DNA from: Acidobacteria bacterium AB60
Lineage (GTDB): Bacteria > Acidobacteriota > Terriglobia > Terriglobales > Acidobacteriaceae
DNA: 64,000 bases
Assembly: GCA_008682415.1 (NCBI GenBank)
Contig: VANK01000013.1
Coordinates: 124,001 to 188,000, forward strand
Direction of reading: 5' to 3'
Shown: positions 33,293 to 42,161 of the stretch, one piece after another
Layout of the letters: each line of letters opens with the position of its first letter
Numbering within the stretch: position 1 is the first letter of the stretch
The notes under the pieces: model-generated
Seen by the model: the letters and a program-made list of their open reading frames with translations, nothing else
Told to the model about the DNA's origin: nothing
The model's database searches: none
Program-made: the position numbers and the translations under genes

Positions 33293-34353
33293 CGGTTTTG
33301 AGCCTCGCGTATCCGTTCGCGGTGGTGGGACCGAACTCGGTGGGCGGGGCGGAGCAGATTCTGACCGAGCTGGATCAGGGGCTGGTGAAGGCGGGTCATC
33401 GTTCGCTGGTAATCGCGTGCATGGGTTCGAGCGCAACAGGGAAGCTGCTTGCACTGCCGGCTTTCAACTATCGGACCGAGGTGGAGAGGGAGCGGCTGTG
33501 GCGAAGGGCGCATGTGGAGCACGCGGTGAGCGAAGCGCTCGCAGCGAATGATGTAGACCTGATCCATGTACACGACCTGAACTTTCACGAGTACCGGTTG
33601 CCGTACGAGGTTCCGGTGCTGGTGACGCTGCACATGCCCATCTCGTGGTATCCGGCGGATGTGTGGCGAAGGCTGCCGGCGAACGTGATGCTGCAATGTG
33701 TCTCCGATTCGCAGCGGCGGACGCTTCCGCCGCATTTGAAGGACGTGGCGATCATTCCCAACGGCGTGGAGCTTCACGACACAGTGGAGGAGCGGCGCGA
33801 TTTTGCGCTGGTGCTGGGGCGGATCTGCCCGGAGAAGAATCAGCACGAGGCGCTGGAGGCCGGATTCCAGGCGGCCACGCCGGTGGTGATCGGGGGGAAG
33901 GTGTTTCCGTGGAAGGCGCACACCGATTATTTTCATGAGCGGCTGATGCCGTTGCTGAACGAGGCGCGGGGCGGGGTGCAGCATCGTTATTGCGGCCCGC
34001 TGCCGGAGGGGCGGAAGCGGCGGCTGCTGGCGCAGGCGAAGTGCCTTCTGCATCCGACGCTGGCGCCGGAGACGAGTTCGCTGGTGGGGATGGAGGCTCT
34101 GGCCGCGGGAACGCCGGTGATTGCGTACCGTTCCGGGGCACTGCCTGAGATTGTGGATGACGGGGTGACGGGCTTTCTGGTCAGCAATGCAGGGGAGATG
34201 GCGGAGGCGATAAAGCAGTTGGGCAAGATCCGGCACGAAGATTGCCGGGCGGCGGCGGAGGAGCGGTTCTCGCGGGAGCGGATGGTGCGGCAGTATCTGA
34301 GCCTGTACGCAGGAATTCTGCGGAACCGGGTTCCGGAGACGATGCATGCCTGA
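33283..34353 (+). CDS. Glycosyltransferase family 4-like protein
   Basis: A 356-residue GT-B enzyme. The N-terminal acceptor domain begins MTVLSLAYPFAVVGPNSVGGAEQ, with the Gly-rich donor-side loop. The C-terminal domain has IIPNGVELH, LGRICPEKNQHEALEA and APETSSLVGMEALAAGTPVIAY, the E-x7-E-type motif of retaining GT4 enzymes. The sugar and acceptor are unknown. It overlaps the PIG-L gene upstream and the acetyltransferase downstream (8 bp), indicating one operon and a joint product. Confidence 0.92.
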   Translation: MPMTVLSLAYPFAVVGPNSVGGAEQILTELDQGLVKAGHRSLVIACMGSSATGKLLALPAFNYRTEVERERLWRRAHVEHAVSEALAANDVDLIHVHDLNFHEYRLPYEVPVLVTLHMPISWYPADVWRRLPANVMLQCVSDSQRRTLPPHLKDVAIIPNGVELHDTVEERRDFALVLGRICPEKNQHEALEAGFQAATPVVIGGKVFPWKAHTDYFHERLMPLLNEARGGVQHRYCGPLPEGRKRRLLAQAKCLLHPTLAPETSSLVGMEALAAGTPVIAYRSGALPEIVDDGVTGFLVSNAGEMAEAIKQLGKIRHEDCRAAAEERFSRERMVRQYLSLYAGILRNRVPETMHA

Positions 34354-35386
34354 GGGCCCGGGGATGGAACTGCTGCAGAGCACCCGTGCGCTGGAGTCGT
34401 TTGAAGAGACGTGGCGGCTGCTATGGGATGAGGATGGAGGGGCGACTCCGTTTCAATCGCCGGCGTGGCTGATTCCCTGGTGGCATCAGTTTGGGACGAT
34501 GGATTTGCGCGCGGTCGTGCTGGAGCGGCAGGGAAGGCCGCTTGGCCTGTTGCCGTTCTACGTCTATCGCGAGCCGACGACGGGGGAGCGGCAGCTTCTT
34601 TTGCTGGGCGCGGGGACGACGGATTATCTGGACGGCGTGTTCGGGAAGGATTGCCGCGTGGAAGATGTGGAGGCAGGGCTGCGCCAGCTGCTGCAGATGG
34701 ATGGATGGGATGCGCTGTATGCCGGGCAGCTACGCGCGAGTTCGCTGCTGGCGCAGGCGTTGCGGCGCGGCGCAGGAACAACGGCTTTTGCTACCGAATC
34801 CTGCGCGCGGATGCCGGCAGTAGGAATCGAGGGGCTCCCCGGCAAGATCCGGCAGACAGCGCGGTACTATGGCAATCGCGCGCGGCGCGCGGGGGATCTG
34901 CGATTCGAGGTTGAGCGAGACCGATCAGGCGCAGAGGGCCAAGGCTGGCGGACAGCGTTCGACGACCTGGTGAGGCTGCACACGGAGCGGTGGGAGGAGC
35001 GCGGGGAGGCGGGGATCTTTGCTGACCCGAGGGTGGTGGCCTGCCATCGCGAGGCGATTCCGCGATTGCTGGAGAGCGGGCTTGGCTGGGTGGCATCGCT
35101 GCGCCTGAGCGGTGACCCGATGGCCGTGTGTTACGTGCTGGTGGATGCTGAGGGGCGAGCGGAGCGAACGGCGTACCTGTACCTGGTTGCGCATGCGACG
35201 CGCTATGCGGAGTTGCGGCCGGGCACGCTGGCGATGGCCAGGCTGCTTGGCTACGCGACGGAGCAGGCCATTGCGACGCTGGACGTGCTGCGCGGCGAGG
35301 AATCGTACAAGAGGCATTGGCATGTGACGCGGGTGCCGACCTGCGGCGTGACGGTGCGGAGGGAACGGAAAGTTATAGCGGCGTGA
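34346..35386 (+). CDS. CelD/BioF2-like GNAT acetyltransferase
   Basis: A 346-residue protein with two GNAT-like halves, the type found in polysaccharide and extracellular-glycan loci as CelD-like or Acetyltransf_6 proteins. It has the early FQSPAWLIPWWHQFG segment and LGLLPFYVYRE in the first half. The second half contains LVRLHTERWEERGEAGIFADPRV and AHATRYAELRPGTLAMARLLGYAT, with the family's LDVLRGEESYKRHW end. It probably acylates an amino sugar or lipid intermediate. ATG 34346 overlaps the preceding gene; ATG 34364 is the alternative. A tandem-repeat array begins a few bases after its stop. Confidence 0.85.
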   Translation: MPEGPGMELLQSTRALESFEETWRLLWDEDGGATPFQSPAWLIPWWHQFGTMDLRAVVLERQGRPLGLLPFYVYREPTTGERQLLLLGAGTTDYLDGVFGKDCRVEDVEAGLRQLLQMDGWDALYAGQLRASSLLAQALRRGAGTTAFATESCARMPAVGIEGLPGKIRQTARYYGNRARRAGDLRFEVERDRSGAEGQGWRTAFDDLVRLHTERWEERGEAGIFADPRVVACHREAIPRLLESGLGWVASLRLSGDPMAVCYVLVDAEGRAERTAYLYLVAHATRYAELRPGTLAMARLLGYATEQAIATLDVLRGEESYKRHWHVTRVPTCGVTVRRERKVIAA

Positions 35387-35389
35387 ATG

Positions 35390-35560
35390 AGGGACTAGGG
35401 ACGAGTGGTCAGTGATCAGTGGTCAGTGGTCAGTGGTCAGTGAAACAGGGAAGAGTGAGGAAATGAAAGGGTGAAAGGGTGAAAAGGTGAAGAAGTGAAA
35501 AGGTGAAAAGGTGAAGAAGTGAAAAGATGAAAAGGTGAAGAAGTGAAATGGTGAAAAAGA
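35390..35560. repeat. Tandem arrays: TCAGTGR heptamers followed by GGTGAARA octamers
   Basis: GGTCAGTGATCAGTGG-type 7-mers (about 35405-35442) pass through AAACAGGGAAGAGTGAGG into 8-mers GGTGAAAA, GGTGAAGA, AGTGAAAA up to about 35555. The octamers are the reverse complement of the TTCACYYC units at 19717-19844. The array lies between the acetyltransferase stop and a converging membrane-protein gene. Confidence 0.9.
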
Positions 35561-35567
35561 CCGGAAG

Positions 35568-36305
35568 TCAAGCGCTGTAAAGTTCCGGCGCACAGGAAGG
35601 GATGCCGGTTCCGGCGCGTCCGTCGCGCTGCGCGCGCAGACACCGCATGAGTTCCTCGAGATGAGGCAAGCCGGAGAGAAGGCCCATGGCCGCGATGATG
35701 GCAAGCAGTTGCGGGACGGGGACGGGGGGCTTGCGCCAGCGGAGGCGGAAGTCGGGCTTGTGGGCACCGAGGCCGAAGAGGGCGAGGAACTGGTCAGGGT
35801 AGAGGCAGGCGAGGGTGGCGACGATCTGGAACGGGATGCTCTGCATGTAGCTGTGGGTGTGCTGCTCGCGAGGATAGATGACGCGCCGTGAAGAGGTGTA
35901 GGTGACATCGCAGGCGACGGTGATGTCGTGAACGAGCCAGCCTGCGCTCATGAGCGCGAGAGAGCCGGCATTCATTTCAAGCAGGAGTCCGATGAGGATG
36001 GGGGCACCGGCTTCGGCCATCATGAGCAGGTGCATGACGGATTCTTTGGCGCCGCTAGTGGTTTCGATGCTGGTCTGGCGATGCCAGAGCCAGTCGAGAA
36101 AGCCGACGGCCGACCAGAGGGGCATGATGACCCAAGTGATGTAGCGCCGGGCCACGTCGTCCGCAGCGTTGCGTGATTGTTCGTCCGGAGAGTTTGGGGG
36201 CGCCTGTGGCGCGGGACGCGAGGCAGTGGCGCGGCGCGCGCTCCGCACCAGGGCAGCGCCCGCAGCGGCGCCGAGGACTGCGGAGACGATGGTTCGGGTG
36301 GACAT
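35568..36305 (-). CDS. Conserved membrane protein of unknown function
   Basis: A 245-residue protein. A short N-terminal hydrophobic stretch (MSTRTIVSAVLGAAAGAALV) and a charged Pro-rich linker precede about four hydrophobic segments (WVIMPLWSAVGFLDWLW, APILIGLLLEMNAGSLALM, IPFQIVATLACLY, LLAIIAAMGLLSG). Histidine-containing loops such as WHRQTS and PREQHTHSYMQS could bind metal, but this is speculation. I do not recognise a named family. It is followed downstream by the repeat array and lies 85 bp from the CDF transporter on the same strand, so co-expression is possible. Confidence 0.8.
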   Translation of the reverse strand: MSTRTIVSAVLGAAAGAALVRSARRATASRPAPQAPPNSPDEQSRNAADDVARRYITWVIMPLWSAVGFLDWLWHRQTSIETTSGAKESVMHLLMMAEAGAPILIGLLLEMNAGSLALMSAGWLVHDITVACDVTYTSSRRVIYPREQHTHSYMQSIPFQIVATLACLYPDQFLALFGLGAHKPDFRLRWRKPPVPVPQLLAIIAAMGLLSGLPHLEELMRCLRAQRDGRAGTGIPSCAPELYSA

Positions 36306-36390
36306 TTTCTGACTCCTACGGGGATGAAGACCGTTTGGTGCAACAGGTGGGATGCGGTGGAGGGAGGCGGGGATACGGGGGGCGGAGGGA

Positions 36391-37299
36391 CTATTTGCCG
36401 GGGCGCGGCTGGGGATTGACGTAGATGAACTTCACCGCGGGATAGCGTTGCTGGATTGCGTTCTGGATGCGGTCGACGCTCTGCATCAGGTCACCGGCCT
36501 TCTGTTCGGGGTCGAAGTCGCCGTCGATGGCGAGGAGGATGGTGTCGGGGCCGAAGTGCATGGTGTGGGTTTGGCGGATGTTGAGGAACTTTTCTTTGCC
36601 GGTGGCGAGGTTGCGGATGGAGCGGTTCACCTCGTCATTGACGCTCTCGCCGATGATGGGATCGCGATTCTGGGTCATGAGGAAGACGGCGGAGGCGGCG
36701 AGCAGGAGTCCGATGAGTACGGCGGCGACGCCGTCGGCGCGCAGCCAGGCGTGACGCTGCAGGGTGATGCCGGCGAGGGCGATGAACTCGCCGAGCGCTC
36801 CCACGAGATCTTCAAAGACGACGAAGAGGATGGCGGGATCTTTGGATTCGTCGATGGCATTCCAGAAGCGTTTGCCGCGGTTTTTGCGATGGAACTGGAG
36901 GAGGCTGAAGGAGAGGCTGGACAGATCGAAGGCGGCGCCGCAGAGGAGGGCGGCGAGCGCCCACGCGAAGTGGGTGATGGGCGCGGGGTGAAGGATGCGG
37001 TGCAGGCCTTCGAGGACGGCTCCGCAACCGCCGACAGCGAAGACGGAGCAGGAGACGATGAGCGACCAGAAGTAGAGCTCTTTGCCGTGGCCGAAGGGAT
37101 GCTGTTCGTCGGGGGGACGGCGGCTGCGCTTGACTCCATAGAGCAGGAGGATGTCATTGCATCCGTCGACGGCGGAGTGGACTGCTTCAGAGAGGGTGCC
37201 GGAGCTTGCGGAGAGGGAACCGGCGAGGAGCTTGGCCGCGGCGATGGCGAAGTTGGCGAGGATGGCGCCGATCACCGCGGCGTTAGTGGGTTTGGCCAT
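36391..37299 (-). CDS. Cation diffusion facilitator family metal transporter
   Basis: A 302-residue inner-membrane protein with about six hydrophobic segments. The metal site of the second helix is HSAVDGCNDILLL (His-x3-Asp), preceded by SGTLSEAVHS. HPFGHGKELYFWS is the conserved cytosolic loop. The fifth segment reads VVFEDLVGALGEFIAL, with Glu/Asp where many CDF proteins have a second HxxxD; this resembles the ZnT9-like branch. The C-terminal cytosolic domain (MHFGPDTILLAIDGDF) is the usual ferredoxin-like dimer part. Probably exports Zn, Fe, Co or Mn; selectivity is unknown. Confidence 0.92.
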   Translation of the reverse strand: MAKPTNAAVIGAILANFAIAAAKLLAGSLSASSGTLSEAVHSAVDGCNDILLLYGVKRSRRPPDEQHPFGHGKELYFWSLIVSCSVFAVGGCGAVLEGLHRILHPAPITHFAWALAALLCGAAFDLSSLSFSLLQFHRKNRGKRFWNAIDESKDPAILFVVFEDLVGALGEFIALAGITLQRHAWLRADGVAAVLIGLLLAASAVFLMTQNRDPIIGESVNDEVNRSIRNLATGKEKFLNIRQTHTMHFGPDTILLAIDGDFDPEQKAGDLMQSVDRIQNAIQQRYPAVKFIYVNPQPRPGK

Positions 37300-37311
37300 G
37301 GGCGGGTCCGA

Positions 37312-38217
37312 TCAGACGGGCATGCGTCCGCCGGTGGCGCCGTAGATTTCTCCGGTGACGTAGCTGGCGTCGTCGGAGGCGAGGAAGACGAAGATGGAGG
37401 CCATCTCCACGGGCATGGCGGGGCGCTTGAAGGCGGTGTTCTCGCCGAAGGATTTGACTTTCTCTTCGGGCATGGTGGAGGGGATGAGGGGCGTCCAGAC
37501 GGGACCGGGAGCGACGCCGTTGACGCGGATGCCGCGTTCGGCGGCGAGCTTGGCGCAGCTCTTGGTGAGGTTGACGAGGGCGGCTTTGGTGGCGGCGTAG
37601 GGGACGAGGGACTGGGCGGGATCGAAGGCCTCGATGGAGCAGGTGTTGAGGATGACGCCGCCGGGCTTCATGCGGGCGATGGCGGCCTGGGTGAGGAAGA
37701 AGGTGCCGTAGACGTTGGTGCGGAAGGCGGCGTCGAATTCGTCTTCGGGGATGTCTTCGAGTTTTTGATAGGTTCGCTGGAAGGCGGCGTTGTTGATGAG
37801 GATGTCGAGGCGGCCGAACCGGGAGAAGGCCTGATCGACGAGTTGGGCGCAGAAGGATTTGCTGCGGACGTCGCCGGGGTTGGCGGCGATTTTGCCGCCG
37901 GCGGTTTCGACGAGGCGGATGGTTTCCTCGGCGTCCTGTTGTTCTTCCGGGAGGTGAGCGAAGACGATGTTGGCGCCTTCCTTGGCGGCGCAGAGAGCGA
38001 TGGCGCGTCCGATACCGGAGTCGGCGCCGGTGATGAGGGCGGTGCGGCCGCGGAGCTTGCCGTGCCCGACGTAGGAGGATTCGCCGTAGTCGGCTTGCGG
38101 GGAGAGCTGGTTGGAGCTGCCGGGGGGCGCCTGTTTGGTGGTGTGCATGGGGGGCTTGGCGAAGCGCTCGCGGGGATCCTGGGGCTCGCGAATGGTTTTT
38201 TCTTCGGCAGTGATCAT
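37312..38217 (-). CDS. SDR-family oxidoreductase (YghA/GsiB-like general stress type)
   Basis: A 301-residue short-chain dehydrogenase. A disordered, charged N-terminal extension of about 45 residues precedes the Rossmann fold with TGADSGIGRAIALC (TGxxxGIG). The NNA motif is in ILINNAAF, and the catalytic Ser is in NTCSIEAF with YAATKAALV giving Tyr-x3-Lys. PGPVWTPLIPSTM follows. The extension and the EGANIVFAHLPEE segment fit the YghA/YdaD-like group linked to stress tolerance. ATG 38217 is chosen because it begins the conserved extension. It lies 12 bp upstream of the CDF gene, so the two are probably co-transcribed. Confidence 0.92.
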   Translation of the reverse strand: MITAEEKTIREPQDPRERFAKPPMHTTKQAPPGSSNQLSPQADYGESSYVGHGKLRGRTALITGADSGIGRAIALCAAKEGANIVFAHLPEEQQDAEETIRLVETAGGKIAANPGDVRSKSFCAQLVDQAFSRFGRLDILINNAAFQRTYQKLEDIPEDEFDAAFRTNVYGTFFLTQAAIARMKPGGVILNTCSIEAFDPAQSLVPYAATKAALVNLTKSCAKLAAERGIRVNGVAPGPVWTPLIPSTMPEEKVKSFGENTAFKRPAMPVEMASIFVFLASDDASYVTGEIYGATGGRMPV

Positions 38218-38377
38218 GATGGCTGGACCTCTCGGGTGGCGTGGAGGGAGTGATTGGCGGTCCACGCGACAGGTCACAGAGATGCGGGAGGTGGGGCGCA
38301 AGTTGGCCCTGAGGGGCGACCACTTGATGGAGGACATTGAAGCCGAGGCCGGACCCCCGCGGTGGGCCCGGGTGGGT

Positions 38378-39265
38378 TTATTGGATGGGGACCAGGAGTT
38401 CTGTCTGGAGCTGAGCTTCGGGTGTCGTGCGCGGGTCGTTGAGGTAATTCTCGATGCAGAACTCGGGGCGCAGAGCAACGTTGGCTTCGGCGAGGGTTTT
38501 AAAGATGTGATCGAAGGCCGGCCAGATCTGCGTGTAGGGTCCGGTCAATAGGAAGCGCGCGTATCTGCCGCTCTTAATCGTGCGCCGCTGCAAAGGAGAG
38601 GGAAGATCGCCTGGAATTTCGGCGAGAGCGATGCCGGCCTGGTAGATCATGGCCTCTTCCCCGGGGCTTGATTTATCGATGCCGCTTACGCCGAGGTACT
38701 CGCGAATGTGTCTTTGTTCCAGGCGGGGGGTATATTTCGACAGCTCCTCCCAGAGGGGTGGTGCGATCTCGGCGAAGGGTCCGCGGTTTTCGAGGAAGAC
38801 GTAGTGGGTGATGGGGCGAGTGACAGCTTCGAAATCGGGTGTCAGGTTCACGTGGGCCTCCTTCAGGCGTCTTGGTTGAGTCAGATCGTAGATGAGGGTG
38901 TCTTGCTGGTCTTTTCCAAGATTGCGAAAACCGCCGGGCGCGAGGTCGAGTGTTTTGCGAATCGTCTTATTGAAAGCGGCGGAGGTTTCGTAACCCACGC
39001 TCAGGGCGATCTCTGTGACGCTCACCTCGGAGTCTTCCTGGAGGAGACGAAGGGCGGTGGCGAGGCGAAGGCGGCGAATGAACTCGAATGGAGTCTCCCC
39101 CACGTAGGCCTGGAAGAGGCGGAGGAAGTGGAATGAGGAGGAGCGGGCTTCGCGGGCGATGCGGGGCAGGGACAAGGGCTGGGCGAGATTCAGGCGGATG
39201 AAGCGCTGCGCCCGCAGGATCTGGGAGCGGTGGAAGTGGCTCTGATGGGATCGCTTGCTGGTCAT
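38378..39265 (-). CDS. AraC-family regulator with GyrI-like effector domain
   Basis: A 295-residue cytosolic regulator. Two helix-turn-helix units occupy residues about 15-110 (LSLPRIAREARSSSFHFLRLF and VSVTEIALSVGYETSAAFNKTI). The rest is a GyrI-like/SOUL-type small-molecule-binding domain (THYVFLENRGPFAEIAPPLWEEL, RYARFLLTGPYTQIWPAFDHIF). This layout is shared with Rob/SoxS-like and BmrR-type sensors of lipophilic compounds. Its target may be the neighbouring SDR/CDF genes, but no site has been identified. It is divergent from the glycan cluster across about 220 bp. Confidence 0.9.
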   Translation of the reverse strand: MTSKRSHQSHFHRSQILRAQRFIRLNLAQPLSLPRIAREARSSSFHFLRLFQAYVGETPFEFIRRLRLATALRLLQEDSEVSVTEIALSVGYETSAAFNKTIRKTLDLAPGGFRNLGKDQQDTLIYDLTQPRRLKEAHVNLTPDFEAVTRPITHYVFLENRGPFAEIAPPLWEELSKYTPRLEQRHIREYLGVSGIDKSSPGEEAMIYQAGIALAEIPGDLPSPLQRRTIKSGRYARFLLTGPYTQIWPAFDHIFKTLAEANVALRPEFCIENYLNDPRTTPEAQLQTELLVPIQ

Positions 39266-39485
39266 TGCTTCTTGAATCCTTGCGGGGAGTCTAGCGTGTC
39301 GGGATTGGGACGGGCTTTTCCCGGAATGCGAAATTGCACGTCCGGGTAAGCAGCTTTCTCATTTGTTCGCCTATTTCCGAGGGAATAAGTCATGAGGCAC
39401 CGCGTCGATTGTTGAACATCCTCTCCGCCCCTCGCGCCATCTCAGCAGTCAATCGCATTTGTTCGGATTTTGACGCGGGGCGGGA

Positions 39486-40601
39486 ATGCATTTCGTCATC
39501 TTCGGACTCACGGCCACCTCCTCCTGGGGAAACGGCCACGCAACACTGTGGCGGGGATTGATGAAGTCGCTTGCACGCCGAGGCCACACGGTTACGTTCT
39601 TCGAACGGGACGAGCGATATTATGCGGCGGCGCGGGACGGATGGGAGACACCAAAGGGCGTGTCGATCCGGTTATACGACTCGCTTGAGAAGATTCGGCA
39701 GGAGGCGAGCCGGGAATTGAATCAGGCCGATGTGGGGATGATGACGAGCTACTGCCCGGAGGCCGATCTTGCGTCGAAGCTGCTGCTCGATTCGAATTCT
39801 GCGGTGCGCGCCTTTTATGACCTTGACACGCCAGTGACGCTGCATGGTTACAAGGCAGGCAGGGAGGTTCCTTATCTTCCAGAGGGAGGGTTGGGGGATT
39901 TCGATCTGGTTCTGAGCTTCACGGGCGGCAAGGCGCTGGATGATCTGCGCGTGCTGCTTCACGCCCGGCAGGCTCTGCCGCTTCACGGATGGGTGGATCC
40001 GGATACGCATGCGCCGGCGGAGCCGCGGGAAGAGTTGCGGGGGATTCTGGGGTACCTGGGAACGTTCGCGAAGGATCGTCAAGGCGCCCTGGTGGAACTT
40101 TTTGTGCAGCCCGCGGCTCGTTTGGCGAGGGACAGGTTCGTTCTCGCCGGAGCGCAATACCCGGAGGACTTCCCATGGGGACCGAATCTCTATTTCGTAC
40201 AGCATCTTGAACCGGCGTTGCACTCCTCGTTCTTCAGTTCGACGAAGGCTACGCTGAACGTGACGCGAGCGGCCATGGCGGAGTACGGGTTTTGCCCGTC
40301 AGGGCGGCTCTTTGAGGCAGCCGCATGCGGCGCCTGTATCCTGAGCGACTCGTGGGATGGAATCGAGACCTTCTTCCAGCCGGGGTCGGAGATTTTGCTG
40401 GTGAGGAACTGTGAAGAGGTAATCGCGGCTTTGGGCAAGGAAGACGCAGAACTTCGCCGCATTGGCGCCCTCGCGCGGCAACGCGCCCTCGAGGAGCATT
40501 CTGCGGATCATCGTGTTCGGACCTTGGAAACTTATTGCCAACTGGCGGCTGGAACTTCGGTACAGCCGCTCGCCGCGGGAGTGCTCGGAGGGGACGATTG
40601 A
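39486..40601 (+). CDS. CgeB-like glycosyltransferase, first gene of the forward glycan operon
   Basis: A 371-residue GT-B-type protein of the spore-maturation CgeB group (DUF3880-like N-domain plus a Glyco_trans_1_2-like C-domain). The N-terminus IFGLTATSSWGNGHATLWRG, with GHTVTFFERD, is shared with the three paralogues at 43874, 44980 and 46080. The C-terminal part includes YLGTFAKDRQ, VLAGAQYPEDFPW and YGFCPSGRLFEAAACGACILSDSWDGIETFFQPG. The substrate is unknown. TGA overlaps the next ATG by 1 bp (TGATG), so translation is coupled. GC is lower and codon bias weaker than in the first 30 kb. Confidence 0.9.
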   Translation: MHFVIFGLTATSSWGNGHATLWRGLMKSLARRGHTVTFFERDERYYAAARDGWETPKGVSIRLYDSLEKIRQEASRELNQADVGMMTSYCPEADLASKLLLDSNSAVRAFYDLDTPVTLHGYKAGREVPYLPEGGLGDFDLVLSFTGGKALDDLRVLLHARQALPLHGWVDPDTHAPAEPREELRGILGYLGTFAKDRQGALVELFVQPAARLARDRFVLAGAQYPEDFPWGPNLYFVQHLEPALHSSFFSSTKATLNVTRAAMAEYGFCPSGRLFEAAACGACILSDSWDGIETFFQPGSEILLVRNCEEVIAALGKEDAELRRIGALARQRALEEHSADHRVRTLETYCQLAAGTSVQPLAAGVLGGDD

Positions 40602-41398
40602 TGTGGGGCATTATTCCAGCGGCCGGATCGGGAAGCCGCATTCAGCCGCTGGCGTTCTCAAAAGAGCTGCTGCCGGTTGGAAACCGGATGGCGAACGGTC
40701 GCGAGGAACCACGCGCAGTCAGCGAATACCTGGTGGAGCGCATGATTGCGGGCGGAGCCGACAAGCTGTGCTTTGTGATTGCGCCGAACAAGACCGACAT
40801 TCTGGAGTATTACGGAGGGCGCCAGTGGGGAGCGGAGATTGCATTCGTCTGCCAACCGCGTCCCTGCGGGCTCTGCGATGCGATCTTCCGAGCAGCTTCC
40901 TTTATTCATGAGAGCGAGACGGTGGTGATCGGACTGCCGGATACGATCTGGCAGCCGGAGGACGCGTTGCGGCAACTCCCCGACGACGAGCTGTCGTTCC
41001 TGCTGTTTCCGGTGGAGCACCCCGAGCTGTTCGACGCGGTGGAAACCGATGAAGACGGGCGGGTGCGGAGAGTTCACGTCAAAGCGCCGAGCGCTCCCAC
41101 GCGCTGGATCTGGGGAGCGATCAAGATGCCCGGCAGCGTGTTCCACGCCCTGCATGCGCTGTGGTCACGGTCCGATCGCGGCGACGAGTTCTTCGGCACG
41201 CTGGTGAATGCGTGGATTGACGAGGGTGGACGAGCGAAGGGCATTCGGGCAGGGACCAGCTATATCGACACGGGGACTCTGAGCGGGTACCGAGCGGCAA
41301 TGGGGATGCTGGGTACGCGGGAGGAGCAGTTCGGATCTTCGATGAGCAAGGAGGAGGGCACCAGTGGCAACGAGTTCGCGATCGGCGACTATCGATGA
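40601..41398 (+). CDS. Sugar-1-phosphate nucleotidyltransferase
   Basis: A 265-residue enzyme of the glucose-1-phosphate thymidylyl/uridylyl-transferase fold, giving NDP-sugar plus pyrophosphate. The signature loop is IIPAAGSGSRIQPLAFSKELLPVG, and RAVSEYLVERMIAGGADKLCFV follows. The metal/substrate loop reads IGLPDTIWQPEDAL, and the C-terminal part has RAGTSYIDTGTLSGYRAAM. Which nucleotide and sugar are used cannot be told. The start ATG 40601 is set by coupling to the previous stop. The last 35 bp overlap the methyltransferase gene. Confidence 0.9.
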   Translation: MWGIIPAAGSGSRIQPLAFSKELLPVGNRMANGREEPRAVSEYLVERMIAGGADKLCFVIAPNKTDILEYYGGRQWGAEIAFVCQPRPCGLCDAIFRAASFIHESETVVIGLPDTIWQPEDALRQLPDDELSFLLFPVEHPELFDAVETDEDGRVRRVHVKAPSAPTRWIWGAIKMPGSVFHALHALWSRSDRGDEFFGTLVNAWIDEGGRAKGIRAGTSYIDTGTLSGYRAAMGMLGTREEQFGSSMSKEEGTSGNEFAIGDYR

Positions 41399-42161
41399 GA
41401 CGCAACAGTTGAGGGAGCGAATCGAGGCACTCGGACCGTGGTTTCATAATCTGCGCCTCAACGGGGTGGAGACCGCACCCTTTCACTATCTGGGCGACTA
41501 TCCCCAGGCGAAGTTTGCGTCGTTCCGCCATGTGATTCCGGAAGATCTGACGGGCAAGACGGTTCTGGATATCGGATGCAATGCCGGCTTTTATTCCCTG
41601 GAGATGTATCGCAGAGGTGCGAGCCGGGTAGTGGGAATTGACTCCGACGAACGATATCTATCGCAAGCACGGCTGGCGGCACAGGTGACGGGCGCCAGGA
41701 TCGAATTCCGGCAAATGTCGGTTTGGAATGTAGCCGAGCTGAGGGAGAAATTCGATCTGGTGATTTTCATGGGGGTGTTGTATCACCTGCGGCACCCGCT
41801 GCTTGCACTCGACCTGATTCATGAACATGTAGCGCGGGACCAGATGCTGTTCCAGAGCATGCAGCGAGGGAGCACCGACGTGTTGTGCCCGGAGCCCGAC
41901 TACGACTTCCACGAGAGCCGGCAGTTTGACGAGCCCAGCTACCCGAAGCTGCATTTTGTGGAGCACAGGTACGCCCACGACGAGACGAATTGGTGGATTC
42001 CGAACCGCGCGTGCGTGGAGGCGATGCTACGTTCCTCGGGTTTCAGCATCGAGGCGCAACCAGAAGGGGAAGTATATCTGTGCCGGTGGCAGCCGGTGAG
42101 TGTCCCTCCCGACGGGCCGCATGCGGTCTACCCAGCGCATCCGTCTCGCAGCCATGACTGA
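41364..42161 (+). CDS. CmoB-like SAM methyltransferase (TIGR04290-like)
   Basis: A 265-residue class I methyltransferase. WFHNLRLNGVETAPFHYLGDYP leads to the SAM-binding motif VLDIGCNAGFYSLEM. VVGIDSDERYLSQARLAA (motif II), FDLVIFMGVLYHLRHPLLALDLI and ETNWWIPNRACVEAMLRSSGF follow. From memory it fits a family I know as TIGR04290, related to tRNA-modifying CmoB but found in sugar clusters, so a sugar or lipid acceptor is more likely than tRNA (inference). The start is GTG 41364 with a strong GGAGGAGGG just upstream, overlapping the previous gene. Confidence 0.9.
   Translation: MATSSRSATIDETQQLRERIEALGPWFHNLRLNGVETAPFHYLGDYPQAKFASFRHVIPEDLTGKTVLDIGCNAGFYSLEMYRRGASRVVGIDSDERYLSQARLAAQVTGARIEFRQMSVWNVAELREKFDLVIFMGVLYHLRHPLLALDLIHEHVARDQMLFQSMQRGSTDVLCPEPDYDFHESRQFDEPSYPKLHFVEHRYAHDETNWWIPNRACVEAMLRSSGFSIEAQPEGEVYLCRWQPVSVPPDGPHAVYPAHPSRSHD

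Noticed and set aside
36352..38253. Long forward open frame over the CDF and SDR genes
   Set aside because: Gly/Glu/Asp-rich mirror of the two reverse-strand genes, which have clear family motifs.
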